40,718 nt of DNA from Deltaproteobacteria bacterium GWC2_42_11 (GTDB taxonomy: Bacteria > Desulfobacterota > GWC2-55-46 > UBA9637 > GWC2-42-11): NCBI GenBank assembly GCA_001797495.1, contig MGPS01000026.1, forward strand, positions 2,508 through 43,225. Direction: 5' to 3'. Under the pieces are notes generated by a model that saw nothing but the letters and a program-made list of their open reading frames with translations, made no database searches and had not been told where the DNA came from. The translations under genes and the position numbers were made by a program. Numbering within the stretch: position 1 is the first letter of the stretch; each line of letters begins with the position of its first letter. Below are positions 8,528 to 16,947 of this stretch, piece after piece.

Positions 8528-9559
8528 ATGCGTTTTGGGAATCTTTACATATTATTTTTCCTTATAGTAATTCCTTTCCTGCGCATAGTTTATATGAGGG
8601 GATGCAGGCACAAGGAAAGAACCATGAGCCTGTTCGGAATGAAGTGTGTGGATAAGGGATATGGTAATATATGCTTTCTTACCGGCATATTTCTTCTTAT
8701 TATATCTATGGCATCCCCACTTATCGGAAAAGAGGATGTAACATGGGGAAGAAAGAAACTGGATGTTATCATAATAATAGATGCATCGTTAAGTATGACG
8801 GCAAAAGATGCTGATAATATATCAAGGCTTGAAACTGCAAAAGGTATTTCAGATAGACTTATTCAGCAGATAGGAGATGCAAGGATAGGTCTTATTGCAT
8901 TTGCTGCCAAACCGATTGTATTATCACCCCTGACAACCGATGCCTTTCTTGTAAAGACATTCATTGACAGGGTTGATGCGGGTGTTTTTTGGAATCAAGG
9001 GACATCTCTTGAATCTGCACTTGATGAAGGTTCAAAGATGCTGAAGGACAGCAAGGATAGAAAAAAGGCGCTGATAATATTAACAGACGGCGGTGACCCT
9101 GATACTGTTTCTCACGAACTATTAGTTGATATTGCAAGACAGGGGATTAAAATATATACTATTGGTATCGGCAGTGAAAAAGGTTCTCAGATACCTTTGA
9201 TTTCAAAAGATGGTGTTTTTACAGGTTATAAGAAAGATAAATACGGCGAAACAGTTATTGCAAGGCTTAATGAAAGGTTACTGGTCGCTATTGCTGAAAC
9301 AACAAGCGGGAGATATTATAGAGAGGGTTTTTCAGTTGGCAGCCTTTCCATAGAACTTCTCTCAGATGCAGAGATAGAAAGAACAGGTGAAAAGGTTACA
9401 GTCTATAGAAATGTTTTCCAGTATCCGCTTGGTATGGCTATAATATTTCTTGTTCTTGGAAAACTTCTACCCTTTGCAAAGGTGCAGAGGGTGAAATATC
9501 ATAGAACCGCATACTATTTAAAATCAGGAGGTGTATATGGAACATATGGAAGAAAATGA
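8528..9559 (+). CDS. BatB-like VWA domain membrane protein
   Basis: LDVIIIIDASLSMTAKDADNISRLETAK and LIILTDGGDPD; second VWA gene in tandem. Confidence 0.9.
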   Translation: MRFGNLYILFFLIVIPFLRIVYMRGCRHKERTMSLFGMKCVDKGYGNICFLTGIFLLIISMASPLIGKEDVTWGRKKLDVIIIIDASLSMTAKDADNISRLETAKGISDRLIQQIGDARIGLIAFAAKPIVLSPLTTDAFLVKTFIDRVDAGVFWNQGTSLESALDEGSKMLKDSKDRKKALIILTDGGDPDTVSHELLVDIARQGIKIYTIGIGSEKGSQIPLISKDGVFTGYKKDKYGETVIARLNERLLVAIAETTSGRYYREGFSVGSLSIELLSDAEIERTGEKVTVYRNVFQYPLGMAIIFLVLGKLLPFAKVQRVKYHRTAYYLKSGGVYGTYGRK

Positions 9560-9722
9560 GGTGAAAAAGGAAAAGACCCAGAGGGAGATTGAGGAGGAGA
9601 GGGCAGGGGAGATGGCAAAGGCAGTAGTGCACTATGCCAAATGCGGTGAATGCGGGGTAGTCCTTCCGGTTGACCAAATGTCTGACAACGGCAGTTACAT
9701 TGTATGTCCGAAGTGTTTGTAA
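9537..9722 (+). CDS. Small zinc-ribbon-like protein
   Basis: CGECGVVLPVDQMSDNGSYIVCPKC; AGGAGG upstream of ATG; overlaps the end of batB-like. Confidence 0.65.
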   Translation: MEHMEENEVKKEKTQREIEEERAGEMAKAVVHYAKCGECGVVLPVDQMSDNGSYIVCPKCL

Positions 9723-10510
9723 AGGATAGGCAAAGGGCAGAGGGCAGAGGGCAGAGGGTAAAAACTCTATGCCCTATGTTCTATGCGCTATGCTCTGCAT
9801 TTTTTCTCCTCGGCATGGGGATTGGAGATGCGTCTATTGAGAAGGTCAGAGATGGAAACAGGCGCTATCAGGAGAAGAAATATGAGGATGCAATAAATAA
9901 ATATAAAGAGGCGCTAAAGATAAATCCATCGTCAACCATTGCCGCTTTTAACATGGGGGTTGCAAAATACAGTCAGGGTTATTATGCCTCAGCAATAAAT
10001 GATTTTAATACTGTCCTTGCCAGAAAGGATGCAGCCCTTGAGGCGAACACATATTATAATCTCGGCAATGCCTTTTTTAAGGCAAACATGGTAAAACCTG
10101 CTGTCCATTCATATAAAGAGGCAGTGCGGCTTAATCCTTACGACATGGACGCAAGGTATAATCTTGAGGTTGCACTTGAACGTTTAAAGACCGTTGAAAA
10201 AGAAAAATCAGGTTTTTATGCAGGGGATATACCTAACCCCTTGATAAACAAGGGAGGGCTTGAAACAGAGGCTTTGAGCAGCGAGGAGATAGAGGCGAAG
10301 ATAGATGAGGGTGCGATGGAGTTCCAAATGGAAGAGGCAGGCAAGGTCGGTGCAGGCAATGCAAAGAGGGGCTGGCGCGGTTCTTTAAAGGATATGTCAA
10401 AGAAAGAGGCAGAAGATATTCTCCGCACAATTAGGGATAAGGAATTAAATACATTCAAGGAAAAGGTGAGGTTTGAGACAGTCGGTGTCAGTGCAGCACA
10501 GGATTGGTGA
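9704..10510 (+). CDS. TPR-repeat protein (BatC-like)
   Basis: TPR repeats NRRYQEKKYEDAINKYKEALKINPSSTIAAFNMGVAKY and NTYYNLGNAFFKANMVKPAVHSYKEAVRLNPYDMDARYNL. Confidence 0.8.
   Translation: MSEVFVKDRQRAEGRGQRVKTLCPMFYALCSAFFLLGMGIGDASIEKVRDGNRRYQEKKYEDAINKYKEALKINPSSTIAAFNMGVAKYSQGYYASAINDFNTVLARKDAALEANTYYNLGNAFFKANMVKPAVHSYKEAVRLNPYDMDARYNLEVALERLKTVEKEKSGFYAGDIPNPLINKGGLETEALSSEEIEAKIDEGAMEFQMEEAGKVGAGNAKRGWRGSLKDMSKKEAEDILRTIRDKELNTFKEKVRFETVGVSAAQDW
9727..9798. repeat. Heptamer inverted array P5 encoding the signal sequence of the TPR protein
   Basis: AGGGCAGAGGGCAGAGGGCAGAGGGT ... CTATGCCCTATGTTCTATGCGCTATGCTCTGC. Confidence 0.75.
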
Positions 10511-10512
10511 AA

Positions 10513-10597
10513 ATGCAGGACAGAACAGGGCTTCAAAAACCCGTTGCCTCTAAAAGCCCCCCATCCAGACGGTTTTTTCAACCCTATTCTGTCCTGC
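10513..10597. repeat. Hairpin repeat family H, copy H3
   Basis: GCAGGACAGAACAGGG ... AAAAACCCGTTGCCTCTAAAAGCCCCCCATCCAGACGGTTTTTT ... CCCTATTCTGTCCTGC. Confidence 0.85.
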
Positions 10598-10646
10598 CGG
10601 TATAAAGAGATGGAAAGGAACCTCATAATAAAAAAAGGAAGATATA

Positions 10647-11789
10647 ATGCAAAAACTTCAAAAGGCAATAAACCTGTTTGACAATTATTATGACATGATG
10701 GCTGACAGAGTCAGGATGGGTGCATATCAAAAGGCTATCTCAAAGACTGTCAAAGAAGGGGATGTTGTCCTTGATTTGGGGTGCGGTCTTGGGATACTCT
10801 CTTTTCTTGCACTCAAGGCAGGGGCAAAAAAGGTCTATGCCGTTGAAAAGACTGATTCAATAAATCTGGCAAAAGAGGTTGCAAAGAGAAACAAGATAGA
10901 TGACAGGATAATATTTATTGAAGGTGTTTCAATGGACATTACACTGCCAGAGAAGGTAGATGTCATAGTATCAGAGACACTTGGCAGTTTTGCTGTTGAG
11001 GAAAATACACTTGATTTCACAATAGATGCAAGGAAGAGGTTTTTAAAGGAAAACGGAAGGATGATTCCTGAGGCTCTCAAACTCTATCTTGTCCCTGTAG
11101 AAAGTAAAAACGCCTATAAGAAAATGGCATTCTGGAAGGATATAGCAGGCTTTGATTTTTCTTATGCAAAAGAGGAGTTGACAAAAAGGCTCCTGATAGA
11201 AGATATAAAGAAAGAGGATTTTCTGTCAAAGCCTGTGGTTTATAAGGGTATAGACCTTATAGAAACAGAGGACACATCTATAAACGAAAGGGCTGTGTTT
11301 GAATTCTCAAGACAGGGAATCCTGCACGGCTTTGCGGGCTGGTTTGAGGCATTACTTACAGATGATGTTCTGATTGATACATCTCCGTCTTCTCCGAAGA
11401 CCCACTGGCGGCAGGCATTCTTTCCGTTAAAGGAATCTATAAACATCAAAAAGGGCGACAATATAATTATTGATATGAAAGTCATGCCAAAGGGAGAAAA
11501 TACAGACCATACAGTCATAAGTTATGATTATTTCTGTTCACAGGGTGGAGGTGATGATATGCAGGATAGTGGCAAGATAGGACGCAATGCCCCGTGTCCA
11601 TGCGGCAGCGGAAAGAAGTATAAAAAATGCTGTCGTCTGCCTGTGCATCTGCCTGTCGCGGCGACGCAGACAGGTGTTAACACGCAGACAGGCATGCTGA
11701 CACAAGGCAGGGTTGATTTAAAGGGTTTGGTTGATGAGGGTTTTGGAATCGATTTGAAAAAACTGGAGGATATGCGGGAAGTGAAATGA
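10647..11789 (+). CDS. PRMT-like class I SAM methyltransferase with C-terminal SEC-C motif
   Basis: VLDLGCGLGILSFLALKAGAKKVYAVE (motif I), SETLGSFAVEE resembling the PRMT double-E loop; C-terminal GKIGRNAPCPCGSGKKYKKCC. Confidence 0.8.
   Translation: MQKLQKAINLFDNYYDMMADRVRMGAYQKAISKTVKEGDVVLDLGCGLGILSFLALKAGAKKVYAVEKTDSINLAKEVAKRNKIDDRIIFIEGVSMDITLPEKVDVIVSETLGSFAVEENTLDFTIDARKRFLKENGRMIPEALKLYLVPVESKNAYKKMAFWKDIAGFDFSYAKEELTKRLLIEDIKKEDFLSKPVVYKGIDLIETEDTSINERAVFEFSRQGILHGFAGWFEALLTDDVLIDTSPSSPKTHWRQAFFPLKESINIKKGDNIIIDMKVMPKGENTDHTVISYDYFCSQGGGDDMQDSGKIGRNAPCPCGSGKKYKKCCRLPVHLPVAATQTGVNTQTGMLTQGRVDLKGLVDEGFGIDLKKLEDMREVK
11634..11693. repeat. Palindromic insert in the methyltransferase/SEC-C CDS
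   Basis: GTCTGCCTGTGCATCTGCCTGTCGCGGCGACGCAGACAGGTGTTAACACGCAGACAGGC; encodes LPVHLPVAATQTGVNTQTGM. Confidence 0.65.
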
Positions 11790-11804
11790 AACGAGCATCG
11801 GTTA

Positions 11805-11920
11805 TCTGTTCACAAATGCTATATGCGGCTGACTACCCTGCTGACAAACCGTCTAGGCGGGGGCTTTTAGAGGCAACGGGTTTGCAGGCAGGGGAGTCAG
11901 CCGCAGAATAAGAGGTATAT
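11805..11920. repeat. Hairpin repeat family H, copy H4 (core inverted relative to H1-H3)
   Basis: TGCGGCTGACTACCCTGCTGACAAACCGTCTAGGCGGGGGCTTTTAGAGGCAACGGGTTTGCAGGCAGGGGAGTCAGCCGCA. Confidence 0.85.
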
Positions 11921-11924
11921 TCAG

Positions 11925-13310
11925 ATGAAACCAACCTGCCTCTTCATAGCCCCCGGCATAAACTGCCTTACTCATCCGGAGAGATTTACCACAACCTATG
12001 ATTTTCCGAGAGGTCTTTTAAGTGTGGCAACATTTCTGAAGGCAAACGGCATAAAGACTGAAGTCCTCCCACTTGATTATTTTATAAAACCATCTGCTGA
12101 TAAAAAAACTATAGAGAGCCGGATAAGTTCTGTGGTGAGCGATGCAATATCTGATTTAAAGCCTGCATTTATTGGCATAGGTGTTCCATATACCATGCTC
12201 TACCCTTCTGCACTAAAGATTGCAGAGGTCTGCAAAAAGTCAAAACCGGATGCCATTGTTATTTTCGGTGGTCCCCATGTGTCATACAGGGACAAAAAAT
12301 GTTTTGAGGATTCAGGGTATGTTGATGTTGTTGTGAGAGGCGAGGGTGAATGGACAGTCCTTGATGTAATCAATAATATCTTGCAAAAAAAGGGATTTGA
12401 CGGGGTTACAGGAATTACTTATAAAGACAGTTCAGGGGCTGTAATAAGAAATTCTCAAAGAACGCCCGGAGATATAATGGAAATCCCTTTACCTGACTAC
12501 AGCCTTCTGCCAGAGGGTTTTGTTAAAAATATGGCGGTCTCAATTGTTGGCAGCAGGGGGTGCGCATACAAATGCACATACTGCAATGAAAGTTTGTTCT
12601 GGGGGCAGAAAGTCAGGTCTTTCCCTGTAAGTATGGTGTTTGAGGAGATAAAGACACTTGCAGAAAAATACGGGAACTATGCTGTTGGACTTGAAGACAG
12701 TATGTTTAATATGAGGTCAAAATATTTTTTTGAACTGTGCAGTATGCTGGCAGAAATAAAACTCCATCCTGCTTTTTATATTTTATCAAGGGTTGATTCT
12801 GTTACAGAAGATGGATTTAAGGCAATGAAGAGGGCAGGGATAAATAATTTGATACTCGGCATTGAGAGCGCCTCTCCAAGGGTTCTAAAAGCGATGAATA
12901 AAAAAATCATACCTGAACAGGCAGATGGTGCATGCAAAAAGGCAAGAGATAATGGTCTTATTGTTGACACATTCTGGATAATAGGGCATCCGGGTGATAG
13001 CCCTGATGAGGCAACTATTACCATTGATGCAATAAGCAGATTCTATCGTGATGGTCTGCATCAAAATTCAGAAATCGCAATGTTCGTGCCTTATCCCGGG
13101 ACAAAGATATTTGAACACCCAAAGGAATTTGGCCTGGAGATACTTACATATGACTGGGAAAAATGGGCAAGGTTCAATTCAGAACCAGTGTACCAATTGA
13201 AAGAGTTTCCAGCACAGGATATTATGCTATACTGGCTTGCCGCAAACAGGATTGCTGATGAATGGAAGAGGTATAATGCTTCTAAAAAGATAGTCAATGA
13301 AGGAGGTTAA
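11925..13310 (+). CDS. B12-binding domain radical SAM protein (BchE-like)
   Basis: GSRGCAYKCTYCNESLFW radical SAM CxxxCxxC; N-terminal cobalamin-binding-like domain ending PDAIVIFGGPHVSY. Confidence 0.9.
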   Translation: MKPTCLFIAPGINCLTHPERFTTTYDFPRGLLSVATFLKANGIKTEVLPLDYFIKPSADKKTIESRISSVVSDAISDLKPAFIGIGVPYTMLYPSALKIAEVCKKSKPDAIVIFGGPHVSYRDKKCFEDSGYVDVVVRGEGEWTVLDVINNILQKKGFDGVTGITYKDSSGAVIRNSQRTPGDIMEIPLPDYSLLPEGFVKNMAVSIVGSRGCAYKCTYCNESLFWGQKVRSFPVSMVFEEIKTLAEKYGNYAVGLEDSMFNMRSKYFFELCSMLAEIKLHPAFYILSRVDSVTEDGFKAMKRAGINNLILGIESASPRVLKAMNKKIIPEQADGACKKARDNGLIVDTFWIIGHPGDSPDEATITIDAISRFYRDGLHQNSEIAMFVPYPGTKIFEHPKEFGLEILTYDWEKWARFNSEPVYQLKEFPAQDIMLYWLAANRIADEWKRYNASKKIVNEGG

Positions 13311-13311
13311 A

Positions 13312-15033
13312 ATGAGAAATAGAAAGCGGGGCAAGGGGCAGAGGTTGTTAATTCTGCTTTTGTTTTTTACACTGGCAACTGCCAACTGGCAACTGCCAAC
13401 TGCAGCACATGCCTATACGCATGATACATCCCTCATAAAATGGCAGGAGTATTCCGCTCAGGCATTTGATAATGCGGTTAAAGAGAAAAAACCTGCATTC
13501 ATGATTATAACAGCAGTATGGTGCTACTGGTGTCATGTGTATGAGGAGAAGACACTTGAGACAAAAGAGGTGGCTGATTATATAAACAATAATTTTATCC
13601 CAATATTTGTTGATTATGACAGGCGCAAGGACATTGCATCAAAGTATCCTGCGGGCGGACTTCCAACAACAGTGGTTCTTATGCCTGATGGAGAGGAATT
13701 GGTTGCTGTGCCCGGCTATATAGAAAAGGGGCAACTCCTTTTAAACCTTGAGAAGACCCTTGCCTTTATACAAAAGGAATACAAACCAAAGGGAGTTGAA
13801 GAGGCAAAGGATATTTACAGGGAAAGGAGAAACATTGCCAAACTGGACCTGCAAAAGTATTCAGACCATTTTGAGAGGGTTGTAGTTGACAGATACGACA
13901 CCCTGTTTGGAGGTTTCGGTTTGAGGGAAAAGTATATATACGGCAGGGCAGTTGACCATCTCCTTGATATATATGAGTCTAATAAAGACAAGAGGTATCT
14001 GGACATGGCTCTAAAGACCCTTGACAATATGGCAGGAAGGACGCAGAAGACAGTCAAGGCAAAGAGACCATCTTTTAATGAATTAAAAAAACTCAGAGAG
14101 GATGTAAAACAGCCTGACTGGATTAACAAGATTGCCCGACTGCAAACCGATGATAAGATAGTCGGGCTGTTTGAGAAGGTTGAGGGAGGATTTTTCAGGT
14201 ATGCAACCCAGAGGGACTGGAGTGTCCCGCACTATGAAAAGATGCTTGAAGACCAGGCTGATATTATAAAGGCATACCTCCATGCGTTTAAAATAACAAA
14301 GGATAATTTTTACAAAGATGTTGCAGTCAAATCTCTTAAATATGTAACGAGCAGCATGTATAATGAAAAAGATTCCAGATTCTACGGCAGCCAGGACGCT
14401 GATGAGGTCTATTACCATTTTACACTTGAAGAAAGGAAAAAGGTTGCTCCGCCCAGAACTGACACGACATCATATACGCATACAAATGCAAATATGGTGA
14501 TTACGCTCTTATATGCAGGGGATGTTTTAAAAGAGGATAAATATAAGAAGGCAGCGGTGAGGACACTGGACTTTTTTATAAATAACATGATGAGCGAAAA
14601 TGGCGTGTTGAGTTTCTATGACCCTGCAAAAAACAAGGGTTTTCTTGACGGGCAGTTGGAAGACAATGCATGGCTGGCATTGGCGCTTATTGAAGGGTAT
14701 AAGACCACAAAGGAAAAGAGGTTTATTGAAAAGGCAGATGCCCTGATTGCATTCTCTTTAAAGAGCCTTTACAACGAAAAGGAAGGCGGATTTATTGAGA
14801 GGAGGTCTACGGCACGGGAATTCTACAGGGAAAAGGAACTTGTAAGCCTAAAGAAACCTTATGGGCATAACAGCGTTATGAACTATGCCCTCATAAACCT
14901 CTATGAATTGACAAAGAACAAGGAATATCTTGAAAAGGCAAGGGAGGGGTTCGGGCTCTTTTATGAGGATATGAATATGGAGTTCCAGTCCGTCCATTTC
15001 CAAAGGGTGGCGAGGTATCTTTTAAAGCAGTAA
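13312..15033 (+). CDS. DUF255/YyaL-type thioredoxin-fold exported protein
   Basis: WCYWCHVYEEKTLETKEVADYINNNFIPIFVDYDRR; alpha/alpha-barrel-like C-terminal region. Confidence 0.85.
   Translation: MRNRKRGKGQRLLILLLFFTLATANWQLPTAAHAYTHDTSLIKWQEYSAQAFDNAVKEKKPAFMIITAVWCYWCHVYEEKTLETKEVADYINNNFIPIFVDYDRRKDIASKYPAGGLPTTVVLMPDGEELVAVPGYIEKGQLLLNLEKTLAFIQKEYKPKGVEEAKDIYRERRNIAKLDLQKYSDHFERVVVDRYDTLFGGFGLREKYIYGRAVDHLLDIYESNKDKRYLDMALKTLDNMAGRTQKTVKAKRPSFNELKKLREDVKQPDWINKIARLQTDDKIVGLFEKVEGGFFRYATQRDWSVPHYEKMLEDQADIIKAYLHAFKITKDNFYKDVAVKSLKYVTSSMYNEKDSRFYGSQDADEVYYHFTLEERKKVAPPRTDTTSYTHTNANMVITLLYAGDVLKEDKYKKAAVRTLDFFINNMMSENGVLSFYDPAKNKGFLDGQLEDNAWLALALIEGYKTTKEKRFIEKADALIAFSLKSLYNEKEGGFIERRSTAREFYREKELVSLKKPYGHNSVMNYALINLYELTKNKEYLEKAREGFGLFYEDMNMEFQSVHFQRVARYLLKQ
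13371..13403. repeat. Heptamer array P6 encoding the end of a signal peptide
   Basis: ACTGGCAACTGCCAACTGGCAACTGCCAACTG; encodes LATANWQLPTA just before AHA. Confidence 0.75.
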
Positions 15034-15170
15034 GAACAGCCCTAATCGTGCTTAGGCAAAAATAGAACAACCGTTGTCCCGTTTACCTATTGAAAAATAT
15101 GGATGTATCACGTTAAGCGTGATGCAGGAATGAAATGGTTATGGTCAGGCGAGAGATAAGGAGATTTTAA

Positions 15171-16832
15171 TTACTCCCACTCTATTGTGCTTGGGGGCTT
15201 GCTGCTTATATCATATACAACCCTGTTTATCCCGCGCACCTCGTTTATTACCCTTGATGAAATCCTTGCCATTAAATCATAGGGGAGTCTTACCCAGTCT
15301 GCTGTCATGCCATCAACACTCTCAACAGCCCTTACTGCAAGGACATTTTCATAAGTCCTTTCATCACCCATGACGCCTACTGTTTTTATCGGCAGAAGGA
15401 CTGCAAATGCCTGCCAGATTTTTGTGTAAAGTCCTGCATTCTTTATCTCTTCAAGAACAATTGCATCAGCCTTTCTTAAGATATTGCACCTTTCCTCTGT
15501 GACCTCTCCTAAAATCCTTATTGCAAGTCCCGGTCCAGGGAACGGATGGCGGTTTATGACTTCCTCTGGCATGCCTAGTTCCCTGCCCAAAATCCTAACC
15601 TCATCCTTGAATAATTCCCGAAGCGGCTCAACCAATTTTAGTTTCATATTTTTCAATAAGCCGCCGACATTGTGATGGCTCTTTATTGTTGCTGATGGGC
15701 CTTTAAATGAAACGCTCTCAATTACATCTGGATACAATGTTCCCTGTGCAAGAAAACTTACATCATGCCCCTGATCCCCACCCGTCCTTCGGACGGGTAC
15801 CCGCCTTGACCCCTGACCCTTTTTTAACTTCACTGCCTCATCCTCGAATACCCTTATGAATTCATTGCCGATTGTCTTTCTCTTTTTTTCAGGGTCTTCA
15901 ATGCCTTTTAATTTTTTCAAAAATCTTTTACTGGCGTCAATGCAGATTAAATTTATGTGAAAGTGCCTTCTGAAAACTGTCTCAACCTTTTTTGCCTCGT
16001 CTTTGCGCAAAAGTCCATTATCAACAAATATGCAGGTTAATTGATTGCCAATTGCCTTATGAATCAAAACCGCTGTTACTGCTGAATCAACGCCGCCGCT
16101 CAATCCGCACACAACACCTTTGTCGCCAACCTTTTCTCTTATATCATGTATTGATGTCTCTATAAAAGACTTCATTGTCCAGACAGGCTTGCATTTGCAG
16201 ATATTGAATAAAAAGTTTTTTATTATCTGGCTGCCCTTTGGTGTATGGACAACCTCGGGGTGGAACTGGACGCCATATACCCTTTTCCTTTCATTTTTCA
16301 TTGCACAGATTGGCGAGTTTTTGCTGTGCGCAATGGATTTAAAGCCCTTTGGCATCTTTTTAACCCTGTCACCGTGGCTCATCCAGACTATTAATCTCCC
16401 CTTACCCCCCCTTACTGTAATCCCCCCCAACCCCCCTTTAATAAAGGGGGGAGAAGGGGGGATTATGTTCTTAAAAATATCCTTATCATCATCTATAACA
16501 AGTTCCGCGCTTCCGTATTCCCTGTGTGCGGATTTTTCTACCTTTCCACCTAATAGATGCGCGGTTAACTGCATCCCATAGCATATCCCCAAAACAGGTA
16601 TCCCCAATTCAAAAACCTCTTTTGAAATTACAGGTGCGTCCTTGTCATAGACGCTTGAAGGCCCGCCTGAAAGGATTATACCTTTTGGATTAAACCCCCT
16701 TATCCTGTCCAGACCGATATTAAAGGGATGTATCTCGCAGTAGACCTTATGCTCCCTTACCCGTCTTGCAATGAGTTGCGTATATTGAGAGCCAAAATCA
16801 AGTATAAGTACCTTTTGCTGATGTATGTCCAT
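15171..16832 (-). CDS. guaA: GMP synthase (glutamine-hydrolysing), with two unusual in-frame insertions
   Basis: [78 protein letters not shown]. Confidence 0.98.
   Translation of the reverse strand: MDIHQQKVLILDFGSQYTQLIARRVREHKVYCEIHPFNIGLDRIRGFNPKGIILSGGPSSVYDKDAPVISKEVFELGIPVLGICYGMQLTAHLLGGKVEKSAHREYGSAELVIDDDKDIFKNIIPPSPPFIKGGLGGITVRGGKGRLIVWMSHGDRVKKMPKGFKSIAHSKNSPICAMKNERKRVYGVQFHPEVVHTPKGSQIIKNFLFNICKCKPVWTMKSFIETSIHDIREKVGDKGVVCGLSGGVDSAVTAVLIHKAIGNQLTCIFVDNGLLRKDEAKKVETVFRRHFHINLICIDASKRFLKKLKGIEDPEKKRKTIGNEFIRVFEDEAVKLKKGQGSRRVPVRRTGGDQGHDVSFLAQGTLYPDVIESVSFKGPSATIKSHHNVGGLLKNMKLKLVEPLRELFKDEVRILGRELGMPEEVINRHPFPGPGLAIRILGEVTEERCNILRKADAIVLEEIKNAGLYTKIWQAFAVLLPIKTVGVMGDERTYENVLAVRAVESVDGMTADWVRLPYDLMARISSRVINEVRGINRVVYDISSKPPSTIEWE
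15765..15822. repeat. Palindromic element inside guaA (ATP-pyrophosphatase domain)
   Basis: TGCCCCTGATCCCCACCCGTCCTTCGGACGGGTACCCGCCTTGACCCCTGACCC; encodes [19 protein letters not shown]. Confidence 0.8.
16393..16465. repeat. Palindromic element inside guaA (glutaminase domain)
   Basis: ATCCCCCCCAACCCCCCTTTAATAAAGGGGGGAGAAGGGGGGAT; encodes [16 protein letters not shown]. Confidence 0.85.
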
Positions 16833-16840
16833 ATAAGTTG

Positions 16841-16939
16841 TAGGATGGGTGAACCCCGCTTAGCGGGGTGAAGCGCAGCGCGACGCATCCTAATAGATTC
16901 CCTGCGAAAGCAGGGGGGAAACCCTCCTTTTCGGGAGGA
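16841..16939. repeat. Three consecutive palindromes in the guaA 5' leader
   Basis: TAGGATGGGT..ACCCCGCTTAGCGGGGT..ACGCATCCTA; TTCCCTGCGAAAGCAGGGGGGAA; CCCTCCTTTTCGGGAGG. Confidence 0.75.
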
Positions 16940-16947
16940 CTCCAGAG

